This document shows positions 8,196 to 17,100 of a stretch of DNA of 64,000 nt, piece by piece. A program made the translations under genes and the position numbers. Numbering within the stretch: the first letter of the stretch is position 1; each line of letters starts with the position of its first letter. This DNA is from Streptomyces sp. TN58 (GTDB lineage: Bacteria; Actinomycetota; Actinomycetes; Streptomycetales; Streptomycetaceae). A model generated the notes under the pieces. It was not told the origin of the DNA. It searched no databases and saw only the letters and a list, made by a program, of their open reading frames with translations. The DNA lies in the NCBI RefSeq assembly GCF_001941845.1, contig NZ_CP018870.1, positions 930,001-994,000 of the forward strand, given 5' to 3'.

Positions 8196-9472
8196 CCGGC
8201 GGGGACCCGTACGAGAAGACCTTCGCGGCGCTCCCGCCCGCACCGGGCCGCGGCTTCGCCCGTACCTGGTGGGGCCACGCCTGGCTGCGCGCCCTGGAGG
8301 ACAGCGCGCTCGACGGGGAGCAGGTGCGGCTGGGCCGCCGCGTCGCCCGCTCGGGAGCGGTGGGGACGGTCTCGGTGCGCCCGGGCGGACTTACGGCGAT
8401 CGTGCGCGACCGGGACGGTACGGCGCACCGGACCGACGTGCTGGTGCAGGAGTTCTCGCAGGCGGAGTGGGACCGGCTGCTGGGGCTCGCCGCGGCGGAG
8501 TCGGGGTACATCGCGGCACTGCTGGACCGGGAGGTCCCGCCGGAGCTGGCCGAGGACGCGGCGGCGGCCGGGGTGGAACTGCTGCCGGGCATCGGGGACC
8601 TGGATCCGCGGTGCGACTGCGGCGAGTGGGACCACTGTCCGCACACGGCCGCGCTGTGCTACCAGGTGGCCCGGCTGCTGGACCAGGACCCCTTCGTCCT
8701 GCTGCTCCTGCGCGGCCGGGGCGAACGGCGCCTGCTGGAAGGGCTGGAGGAGCGCAGCACCGCGAACGCCCGGCTCCGGGCCCCGCATACGGACGTGCCC
8801 GGCGGCGAGGGTGTTCCGGCGGACGTGGCGTACAGGGCAGCGCCGGCCGGCCTGCCGCCGCTCCCCCCGCTGCCGGACCTGCCGCGGGCGCCGGGTCAGC
8901 CGCCGACCCTGGACACGGAGGCCGAGCCGGACGGGCTCGACGTGGACGCGGTGGAACTCCTCGCGCAGGCGGCCGCGGCCGAGGCATTCCGGCTGCTCGC
9001 GGAAGCGGTCGCTCCGGGCCATGCCGACCGTGCCGTGCCGGCCGCGCTCACGCACGCGCAGGACGCCGTACGCCTCACGCGCGAGGCCGATGACGTCCGG
9101 GTCCGCTCCCGTCTGGCGGCGGCTACCGGGCGCAGCCGGGCTGACATGGAACTGGCCCTCCTCGCCTGGGGCTTCGGCGGGGCCCCCGGCCTGGCCGCGC
9201 TGGAGGACGACTGGACGCCGGACCGGGCCGCGCTGGCCCGCGCCCGCACGGCACTGGCCGCCGCCTGGGCGGACGAGGAGGCCCCGGTGCTGCGCAGGGT
9301 CCGGGCCCGCTGGACCCGGTCGGGGACCGGCCACCAGATCCGGCTGGGGCGGGAGGGGCGCTGGTGGCCCTACCGCCGCGAGGCGGCGCGATGGATCCCC
9401 GCAGGCCCCTCGGCCCCGGACCCGGCAACGGCCCTGGCCGCGGCCCTGGAGGCCCCTGGTCCGGCGGACTGA
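8192..9472 (+). CDS. SWIM zinc-finger protein
   Basis: A 426-residue protein with a SWIM zinc-binding motif, CxC-(n)-CxH, seen as CDCGEWDHCPH near residue 140. The N-terminal part (FARTWWGHAWLRALED) is the conserved start of these helicase-partner proteins. The C-terminal third ends in a repeated W-rich segment (RARWTRSGTGHQIRLG, WWPYRREAARW). SWIM domains bind DNA or protein, and the ATGA overlap with the SNF2 helicase gene suggests it is that motor's recruitment subunit. Physical association is inferred from the coupling, not shown. Confidence 0.85.
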   Translation: MTGGDPYEKTFAALPPAPGRGFARTWWGHAWLRALEDSALDGEQVRLGRRVARSGAVGTVSVRPGGLTAIVRDRDGTAHRTDVLVQEFSQAEWDRLLGLAAAESGYIAALLDREVPPELAEDAAAAGVELLPGIGDLDPRCDCGEWDHCPHTAALCYQVARLLDQDPFVLLLLRGRGERRLLEGLEERSTANARLRAPHTDVPGGEGVPADVAYRAAPAGLPPLPPLPDLPRAPGQPPTLDTEAEPDGLDVDAVELLAQAAAAEAFRLLAEAVAPGHADRAVPAALTHAQDAVRLTREADDVRVRSRLAAATGRSRADMELALLAWGFGGAPGLAALEDDWTPDRAALARARTALAAAWADEEAPVLRRVRARWTRSGTGHQIRLGREGRWWPYRREAARWIPAGPSAPDPATALAAALEAPGPAD

Positions 9473-9494
9473 GATGGCGTACGGCGGCGCAGCA

Positions 9495-9527
9495 CCCCAC
9501 TTCGGCCGACGTACGGCCGGCTTGGGG
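9495..9527 (+). terminator. Putative terminator after the helicase/SWIM operon
   Basis: An imperfect hairpin with outer arms CCCCA/TGGGG and inner arms CGGCCG/CGGCCG around a short loop, interrupted by a 3x3 internal loop. It begins 22 bases after the SWIM stop codon. Confidence 0.4.
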
Positions 9528-9694
9528 CACTCCGCGACGGACCGCGCCGTCCGCAGCGATCAAGGACGTTACCTCTGGGTGTCCCGTCGTGGCAGCCGAC
9601 GCGGCAGCGGATGGTGGTCGCCGCACCTGCCCGTGGCGTGCCCGCACGGCACGGACAAACCGCCGGAGGCCGTCGGCCCTGGACGCGATCCGGG

Positions 9695-10143
9695 TCAGGC
9701 GCCGCTCGCGACCTTGCCGAGGTCGATCCAGCCGTTGCCCTTGTCGCCGCCGTTCCAGGCGAAGACAGTGGCGCTGTTACCGGGTCCGGCCAGGACGTAG
9801 TCGGCGTGGGTGTCGGCGTTGAAGTCGACGAACCGCACCTTCGTGTGGTCGGTCGTCAGACCGCTCGCGATCTGACCGACAGTGAGCCAACCGGTGCCGG
9901 GGACCGCGTCGCCGCCACGGTTGAGGTAGAGGTCGACCTTGCCGTCAGGCTTGACAAAGTAGTAGTCGGCCTTGCCGTCGGCGAACCGGATGCGGCGATC
10001 GCTGGTCACACCGGACGCAACCTTGCCCACAGCGGGCCAGCCGTCGCCGGACCGGTCGCCTCCGCCGGGACGGTGCCGGCGGCAACCGCGGTGGCAATCG
10101 CCAAGCCGGTCATCCGAACCGGGCGCGTACGGGGAACAGACAT
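9695..10143 (-). pseudogene. Broken secreted VCBS/FG-GAP-repeat protein gene
   Basis: From an ATG at 10143 a clear signal peptide is read (MSVPRTRPVRMTGLAIATAV...), but this frame stops at 10006-10008 after 45 codons. In a shifted frame the same DNA encodes about 125 residues of VCBS/FG-GAP-type repeats. Each has a GGD-x-GxGW-x(2)-VGKVASGV turn followed by a DGKADYYFVKPDG or FNADTHADYVLAGPGN loop. The signal peptide therefore runs directly, out of frame, into the last repeats. That is the expected result of an internal deletion removing most of the beta-propeller. A sequencing frameshift cannot be excluded, but even in frame the protein would be far shorter than typical members. Confidence 0.65.
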
Positions 10144-10198
10144 GTGAAGCATCCTTCAGTTGAAGTTCCGGATGGGTGGGCGAACGCGGGGATAAAGA

Positions 10199-10239
10199 GC
10201 GGCGGCGTACGGAGGACGACCTCCTCCGTACGCCGCTGC
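10199..10239 (-). terminator. Strong terminator hairpin after the pseudo-protease gene
   Basis: A stem of about 18 bp (one G-U pair) with arms at 10199-10216 and 10222-10239 and a 5-base loop; the core arm reads GCGGCGTACGGAGGA. It lies 40 bases beyond the stop codon at 10279 on the same strand. It separates that gene from the broken VCBS gene. Confidence 0.8.
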
Positions 10240-10278
10240 GTCAGTCTCGGAGCCCGCATGGGGCTACAACACCTGGGC

Positions 10279-12732
10279 CTACTTCGTGGTGCTGGCGGCG
10301 ATGTCGGTCGGGCTCGTGAGCGCGCCCGGAATCTCGTGCCAGCCGGTCCAGGAACTCAACGAGGTGTCGAGCGTGATGTTCTGGACCCTGCCGCCCGCGT
10401 CGGCGGCATAGACGTGGATGTTCCTTCCGGCGGAGGCACTGGTGAGGCGCGTCAGACCACCGCCGCCGATCTTGGTCCAGGACGGCTTCCAGCTTCCTGC
10501 GAGGTAGTCGCCGGTCTGCGCATGGAGTGCACCGTCGGAACCGATGACCTGGACGTGAACGGTGCTGCCGATGTGGGAGACCGCGATGTCCTTGGCGCCG
10601 CTGATTCCTCCGGGCAGCTCGCCCCAGGGGGTCCAGCGGCCGTTGCGACTGTCGAAGTCGCGGCCGTGGACCTTGCCGTCCTTGATGCCGTAGAGGCGAA
10701 CGAACGGACCTGCCTTGACACTGGCGATGTCGGTCAGGCCCGTGCCGCCGGGCACCGGCGTCCAGTTGTTGTTCCAACGACCGGCGTTGTAGTCGCCGAC
10801 CTGCGTGTACAGGTCGCCGCTGGAGCCGATGGCCTGTACGTACAGAACGTTGTCGATCATGGCGGCTGCCACGTCCTTGACTCCGCCGGCTCCGCCGGGC
10901 ACCTCGGTCCAGTTGCCCCACTTGTTGCTGCGGACGTCGTACTCGCGGTCGAAGACCTTGCCGTTGGCCACGCCGACGTAACGGATGGTGCTGCCCGTGT
11001 CCACGCCGACGAGCCGATTGACAGTGGCGCCACCGACGTTGGCCCACTGGGCTCCGAAGGCGCGGGTGTCGAGCTTGCCGCTCTGGCTGAACAGGGTGCT
11101 GTCGGCCGGGGCCGCGAGCGTCACGTTCGCAGGTGCGGCGATGACGGAGGCGGAGACGTCAGAGGCCCCCGCAAGTCCGCCCGGCAGTTCCTTGAAGGTG
11201 CTCCAGGAACCGGATGTGGTGTTCATGGAAGCATTGCTGATCTTCCCCTGGGCACCCACGGCGTACAGTTCGACCGTACCACCGGACGCGATGCTGCCGA
11301 TGCGGGTCAGCCCGCTTCCACCCGCCTTGGCCCACTGGTCGTTCCAGCGGCCGGCGTCGTAGTTGCCGAACTGCGTCCAGATCGCACCGTCGGAGCCGAT
11401 GATCTGGACGTGGACGTTGTTGCCGACAACGCTGGAGGCAATGTCGACCGCGTCCTTGGCGCCGCCCGGAATCGCGCCCCAAGGTGACCAGTGGCCCGTG
11501 CGGGTGTCGAAGTCCCTGCCGTAGATCTGGCCGCCGCCGATGGCCTGAACACGCACGGTTGTGCCCGAGGCCGCGCTGCTGACGTGGGTGAGACCTGTCG
11601 CGCCGACCGCGTTCCAGGCCTGGTTCCAACGGCCGGCCCTGTAGTCGGCGGCCTGCGCGTACAGGTTGCCTTCGGAGCCGACGATCAGCACGTGGACGGT
11701 GTTGCCGACCAGAGCGGCCGAGATGTCCTTGGCGCCCGCTGCGCCGCCGGGGATTTCGCCCCAGCCGGACCACTTTCCGGTGGCCAGGTCAAGGTCCTCA
11801 CCGTAGACGCGTCCGCCGGCGATGGCGTAGGCACGCACGGCATCCCCGTGTCGCACGGTGCTCACGCGGGTGACGTCATGACCATCGACTTTGCCCCACG
11901 ACGCACCGTATTCGCCGTAGCCGAGGTCACCGGACTGCGACCACATCGTTCCGCCACCACCGGCGAGCAGGGACACCTGCGCGCCGCTGCGCGGAGCGGT
12001 GACCTGGTCGATCCACTGGCCGACGTTGTCGATGCGGGTGGAGACGGCGCCGGTGCGTGTTTCGGCGGGATCGGTGCCGAGGCAACCGCCCTGCCAGGAA
12101 CGGCTGTTGACGCCGACGAGTTCACCGGCGGCGTTGAGCAGGGGGCCACCGGTGTCACCCTTGCAGATGGCGTCAGCGCCCTTGCCCGTGATGGTGAGCG
12201 ACGTCGCGTCGGCCGCGTTCAACGTGAACGCACCAGTGTGGAGCCTGCCCGGCACCCACTCGGTCTTCGTCCGACCGAAACCGACCGCGGTGAGGTCCGC
12301 ACCGACCGCGGAGACGTAGCCGGCCCGCCTGACCGGGGCGATGTCGGCAACTGGGGCGGCAAGACGAGCGAGCACCAGGTCACGGTCGGCAGCGCTCGCT
12401 GAAACCTCGACCACCTCGCGGCTCTGGCCGTTGCCCAGTGCCGCGGCGGTCTGCAGCGACGGCTTCCCGGCCGGGACGGCGGCACCGGGGGTGGTCGCGA
12501 AACAACTCGCGGCGGTCAGCACCCAGCGCGGGTCGACCAACGTTCCGGTGCAGGAACGACTGGTGGCCTCGTCGCCGATGCTGAGCTTCACGACGGCGGC
12601 CTGTCCGCCTGTGGCGGCCTCCGGGCCGGTGAGGGCATACGCCGGTCCGGCCGTGATCAGGCCTGCAGCGACCGCCGTGGCGGAAACCAGCAGGCCGGCC
12701 ATCCGCGCGGAGCGCAGGGGGGATAGGGACAT
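10279..12732 (-). CDS. Secreted trypsin-like (S1) protein lacking catalytic His and Ser, with propeller-like repeats
   Basis: An 817-residue exported protein. A signal peptide (MSLSPLRSARMAG..., cleavage near TAGPAYA) precedes a chymotrypsin-fold domain of about 220 residues. The usual TAAHC is TAASC here, so the catalytic His is Ser. The usual GDSGGP is GDTGGP, so the nucleophile is Thr. The Asp segment (ADRDLVLARL) remains. From about residue 245 to the end are six roughly 95-residue tandem units. Each has two W-rich halves (for example GDYNAGRWNNNW and GRWTPWGELPGG), resembling tectonin/fucose-lectin propellers. The ATG has AAAGGAG upstream. A surface-binding rather than proteolytic role is inferred. 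Confidence 0.8.
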   Translation of the reverse strand: MSLSPLRSARMAGLLVSATAVAAGLITAGPAYALTGPEAATGGQAAVVKLSIGDEATSRSCTGTLVDPRWVLTAASCFATTPGAAVPAGKPSLQTAAALGNGQSREVVEVSASAADRDLVLARLAAPVADIAPVRRAGYVSAVGADLTAVGFGRTKTEWVPGRLHTGAFTLNAADATSLTITGKGADAICKGDTGGPLLNAAGELVGVNSRSWQGGCLGTDPAETRTGAVSTRIDNVGQWIDQVTAPRSGAQVSLLAGGGGTMWSQSGDLGYGEYGASWGKVDGHDVTRVSTVRHGDAVRAYAIAGGRVYGEDLDLATGKWSGWGEIPGGAAGAKDISAALVGNTVHVLIVGSEGNLYAQAADYRAGRWNQAWNAVGATGLTHVSSAASGTTVRVQAIGGGQIYGRDFDTRTGHWSPWGAIPGGAKDAVDIASSVVGNNVHVQIIGSDGAIWTQFGNYDAGRWNDQWAKAGGSGLTRIGSIASGGTVELYAVGAQGKISNASMNTTSGSWSTFKELPGGLAGASDVSASVIAAPANVTLAAPADSTLFSQSGKLDTRAFGAQWANVGGATVNRLVGVDTGSTIRYVGVANGKVFDREYDVRSNKWGNWTEVPGGAGGVKDVAAAMIDNVLYVQAIGSSGDLYTQVGDYNAGRWNNNWTPVPGGTGLTDIASVKAGPFVRLYGIKDGKVHGRDFDSRNGRWTPWGELPGGISGAKDIAVSHIGSTVHVQVIGSDGALHAQTGDYLAGSWKPSWTKIGGGGLTRLTSASAGRNIHVYAADAGGRVQNITLDTSLSSWTGWHEIPGALTSPTDIAASTTK

Positions 12733-13036
12733 GGTTCTCCTTTGGAGCAGAGCGCCGGCTGCTTTCAGGCGTACCGGGCTCTGGTCGACTGAAAATCGAC
12801 CGTCGAGTTCGTGTGTCTGGTGGCGGCGCAGAAATGGCAATTCCGTCGCAGCGGCCGCATCCACGCGGGTCGCAATTGAGGCGGCGATGCCAGCGGTACG
12901 GCGGCACACGGACGATCCCTCCGGACTCCCGCGCCACACAGCGGACAAGCGATCGGAGCCGAATTGAATACATCCGCGCAAAAGAATCAAGAACGCAGAA
13001 GCAGGACGCTCTGCAGCAAGGGCGGTCGCCGAAAGT
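12733..13036. other. Intergenic leader with a small inverted repeat
   Basis: About 300 bases upstream of the pseudo-protease gene and downstream of the next gene on the same strand. It contains GGTCGA-7-TCGACC at 12783-12801, about 50 bases before the start codon, a possible operator. No open frame with coding character was seen. Confidence 0.4.
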
Positions 13037-13552
13037 CTACTTGGAAGCCCTGATTTCCATGAGCATGAAGTCACGCCCCTGCTCGTCGGCGCTCTCACCG
13101 ACCGGAGTCCAATCGTTCTTCTTCACTTCGAACGTCTTCTCCACTGCACCCGCAGTCATGTCCACCCGGGCGCTGTAGCTGTTTCCCTTGATGAAGTAGA
13201 CCGCGGGAATCTCCAGGGTCAGGTAACCGCCGTTCCCCGTGACACTGAAGCAGACCTTTTCGTTCTTGCGCCCCCAGACCTCGATCACATCGGCCGAGCT
13301 GGCGCAATCCGCCAGCAGGATGTGCCCGTCACCGCGCTTGAGTGTGATGTGCTGCTCCGCGAGGATCTTGTCGGCGTTCGGGTAAGCGAAGTCCTCAACG
13401 GCGTAACCAGGACCTTCGTCGGCGATCGTCTTCACGGAGGATCCGTCCATGACGGATCCTCCCGCCGTTCCGCCCGCCCCCGCGAACCATGCCAAGAGCC
13501 CCGCCCCGGCGGCCACCCCGAACGTTCGCACAATTGCCTTACGTACCTTCAT
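13037..13552 (-). CDS. Secreted protein of unknown function
   Basis: A 171-residue protein with a Sec-type signal peptide (MKVRKAIVRTFGVAAGAGLL, cleavage near the Ala/Gly stretch around residue 30). The mature part has beta-rich alternation, two Cys (LADCASS and EKVCFSV) that could form a disulfide, and a C-terminal MLMEIRASK. No domain was recognised. The ATG at 13552 is preferred over one at 13575 or further upstream because the signal sequence begins there. Its GC is visibly lower than that of housekeeping genes in the window. It is oriented toward the pseudo-protease gene and may be co-expressed with it. Confidence 0.65.
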   Translation of the reverse strand: MKVRKAIVRTFGVAAGAGLLAWFAGAGGTAGGSVMDGSSVKTIADEGPGYAVEDFAYPNADKILAEQHITLKRGDGHILLADCASSADVIEVWGRKNEKVCFSVTGNGGYLTLEIPAVYFIKGNSYSARVDMTAGAVEKTFEVKKNDWTPVGESADEQGRDFMLMEIRASK

Positions 13553-14142
13553 CGCTGTCCTAGTCGTCGGTTTCGGGGAAATCCCGGAACATGCGTCAAC
13601 GTCGGATGTGAAGAAGGGCATATGACCAACGGGAAACGACTCACCCCATGAGCCTGCCCCCGCTGAAAGCCCCCCACTTCCAGTCGCAGCATAACTGCTC
13701 GTCAGGAGCTGCGTAAACTCGGCAACCCGGCCGCCGGTGACGGTACTTCACCGAGACCGGGCACCCATGTCTCGCTTACACAAGCACAGCCCTCCAGCAC
13801 CCGTCCAACGGGTTTCTCGGCGGTTGGCGCGACAACCCGCATGCGACCGAGGTGATTTGGACCACATCGAGAGTGTGGCGGTCCGAACGGAGCGCGAGAT
13901 TCCGAACTCCCGATGCGGAATTTCAAGTTCCCTACCCGATGCTGGCTTGAATCATGCTGTTCCCCGTGTGACTGGTGTTCAATACGTGCATTGCCGCCTA
14001 AGGTCTCAAGGAGATCTGCCGCATCCCCGCCGGACTGCGCACGTTACGGGGGGACATGGCCTCAGCCCGGGCAATTCCCTGTCTGCCGTTAGGCCTCCGC
14101 CGGTGCGTCAAGCGTCAGGCTCTGATCCCGAAGGATTGTTTT
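13553..14142. other. Divergent intergenic region, 590 bases
   Basis: It separates the secreted protein gene (minus) from the ALF-repeat gene (plus) and must hold both promoters. Base composition is clearly less GC-rich than the surroundings. Open frames here have no ribosome site or recognisable product. No confident promoter hexamers or operator were identified. Confidence 0.4.
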
Positions 14143-17100
14143 TTGGACACCATCTATTGGAGCAGGCGGCGTGTTCTCACCGCCGCCGCTGCTGCCACGG
14201 CTGTCGTCACCACCTCCAGCCTCGTACTCAACCCCGTTGCGGCGTGGGCCAGTACACCCCCTCCGGAGGATGACGGCGGCGACCCGTTCAGGCTGCCCGA
14301 CACCCCCCGCGCCAAGGTCGTCGAAGCCTGGCTGCTGGGCGGCAAGGGTGTTCGCGCCGCCGCCGAGGCGGCGCTGGTCGGCTCTGACGCCGACGTCCAG
14401 ACTTTCCTCACCGCCACGCTCCCCGCCGAGACGGCGGTGGACAACCGCGTTGCCGTCGGTACCTCCCTCGCAAGGGGCGGCAAGGGCACCCGTCGGGATG
14501 CCGCGGCGGCACTGGGCGGAGGTGACGCCGCCATCGCCGCCTTCCTCGCGGGCGGCTTCAAGACCGCCATCGCCGAGGACCTCCGCGTGGCCACCGGAAT
14601 CGTCATGGCCACCGGCGGCAAGGCCGTGAACCGTGCCGGAAACGACGCCCTCAACGCCGGCACCCAGGCCGCCTTGGAGACGTTCCTCAACGACGGTCAG
14701 TACACCGCGCGTCAGGAGGACATGCGCGTCGAGGTCGCCAAGCTCGCCTTCCAGGCGGGTCCGGAGGTGAAGAAGTACGCCAACCGCGCCATGTCTGGCA
14801 CCGCTGCCGACATCGAATGGTTCCTGGAGACCGGCCAGCACATCGCACGCGCGCGCGACCAGGAGGCGACGAAAATCGAGGAACTCGTCGCTGTCGTCGA
14901 ACGCGAAGGCAAGAAGGCCGACGCGATGACGAAGCAGGCCGAAGAGGCTTCCGCTCGCGCAGTCAAGGCGGCGGCCCAGGCCAAGGAGGCCGCGGAGAAG
15001 GCCGCGTACGAGGCCCAACAGGCCGAGGCCGATGTTGCCAAATCCGGCCGGGCTGCCCGAAAGGCCGCCGAAGCCGCGAAGGGTGCGGCCGACTCGGCAC
15101 GTGTCGCCACCAGCGCTTCCCACGCAGCCGTCCAGGCTTCCCGTCGCGCCGCCTACGCCGCCGCCGCGGCGAGCCAGGCTGCGGCCAACGCGGGCTCCGC
15201 TGCCGCCCAGGCATACGGAGCCGCCATCGCCGCGTCCAAGGACGCCGCCCATGCGACCGCTGCCAGGGACGCCGCCGTCTCCGCCCGCAACGCCGCGGCC
15301 AGGGCGCGCAGCGCGGCCGCGGCCGCCGACCATGCCGCCAATGCCGCGAGCCAGGCCGCGGGGGCCGGCTCCGCAGCGGCGTCGGCCGCCCGCAACGCCG
15401 CCTCCGCCGCGAACTCCTCGGCCGCGGCGGCACAAGCGGCTGGCGTCGCCCAGTCGGAAGCCGCAGCGGCCAGGCGCGAGGCCCAGATCGCAGGCGCCAA
15501 CGCCCAGATCGCCACCAATGCCGCCGGTATGGCACAGAGCCTCGCGAATACGGCGGCGAAATCCGCCCGCACGGCACGCGACGCGGCGAACAGTGCGGCC
15601 GACCACGCCGAGAAGGCCGCGACCGCCGCAGAGTGGGCTGTCGCACACGCGGGCCAGGCGCTGGAACACGCCACCAAGTCGACCGAGTTCGCCAACGAGG
15701 CCAGCAAGGCCGCGAAGACCGCCACCGACGCCGTCGCCGAGGCGGTCGCGGTGGAGCAGGCCGCCCGCGAGGCCGAGTGGCAGCGCCTCGACCAGGACAC
15801 GCAGCAGGCGGTCGAGGAGACCCGCCTGCTCAAGCAGATCGAGGACCTGGAACGCGCGGAGCTCGCAGAGAAGCGCACCCAGGCGTCGCAGGCCGAACAA
15901 GCCCAGAGGGACCTCATAGCGCAGGCGGAGTCCGCGCTCAAGGCCGGCGACATGAGCCGCGCCGCCGCACTCGGGCGCAAGGCAGCCGTCACGGCGATGC
16001 GCTCCAAGGGCACCTGGTCGCTTGAGGCCGCGCGGTTCGCCCTGTCCGGCACCGACTCCGACATCCACCTCTGGATCGACGCGTCCCGACAGGTCGCCCA
16101 GCGGCAGGACGACCGGGAGACCAGCCTCTACCTCGCACGGACCTGCGCCCCGGACATCGCCGACGCGGCGACCAGGGCACTTGGCAGCAGTGACCCCGAC
16201 GCCGCCACGAAGTTCCTGGAGACCGGTGCCATCCAGGCCGCCGCGACGGACAACCGCGTCACGGTCGGCCGCATCCTGGCCGCCAACCCCGGCAAGGCGG
16301 TGAAACTGGCGGCGAACGAGGCGTTGAACGCCGGAACCGCCCAAGCCCTGCACGAGTTCATCAACGTCAGACACGAGGCGGCGCAGCAGGAGGACGATGC
16401 TGTCGCCACGGCGGCCCTCATCGCCACGGGTGGCCGCTACACCAAAGCCCACGCCCAGGCGGCAATGGAAGGACCGGAGTGGATGCGACGCAACTTCGTC
16501 GCGTCCGTGCAGTACAAGACCGCGCTGCTCGACTACGACTCCGCCACCCACATCGCGGCCATGCAGGGCGCGATCGCCGCAGCCGCGAAGATCGCCTACA
16601 AGGCGCAGGAGGACGCCCAGCGCGCCCAGCAGGCGGCCGCGATCGCCCGTAACGCCGCCGCCGAAGCGCAGCAGTGGGCGACCAGGGCGGAGCAGTCCGC
16701 CAAGCAGGCCGCCTCCTCCGCGCAGCAGGCCAACGCGTTCGCGAACGACGCCGAGAAGTCGGCGGCGTCGGCGCAGGCCTCGGCGGACCGAGCCAAGCAG
16801 GCGGCCGCCACCGCGCGCACCGCAGCGCGCTCGGCGAACTACTCCGCCAACCGCGCCCTGGACTCGGCCCGGAACGCGGTGGCTTCCGCCAACGCCGCCC
16901 AGGCGTCTGCCGCCTCCGCCCACGCCTCGGCCCTTCAGGCCGGCAAGGACGCGAGAACGGCTGCGGCCGCGGCGAGCGATGCTCACCGGATCGCGACGGA
17001 CAAGCGGACCGCTGAGATCGCAGCGGCCGCGAAGAAGGCGGCCGACGACGCACGCGCGGCCAAGGACGCCGGGAAGAACCCGGCGGACACGCCCGACAAC

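Noticed and set aside
9611..10147. Plus-strand open frame of about 180 codons opposite the VCBS remnant
   Set aside because: No ribosome site, and composition (Val/Gly/Asp rich) is the mirror of the repeat-coding minus strand.
10144..12402. Long plus-strand frames opposite the pseudo-protease gene
   Set aside because: They mirror the GC-skewed third positions of a clear secreted protein gene; no start signals or domains.
13737..14273. Plus-strand frame upstream of the ALF-repeat gene
   Set aside because: No ribosome site or recognisable product, and it overlaps the ALF gene start in another frame.
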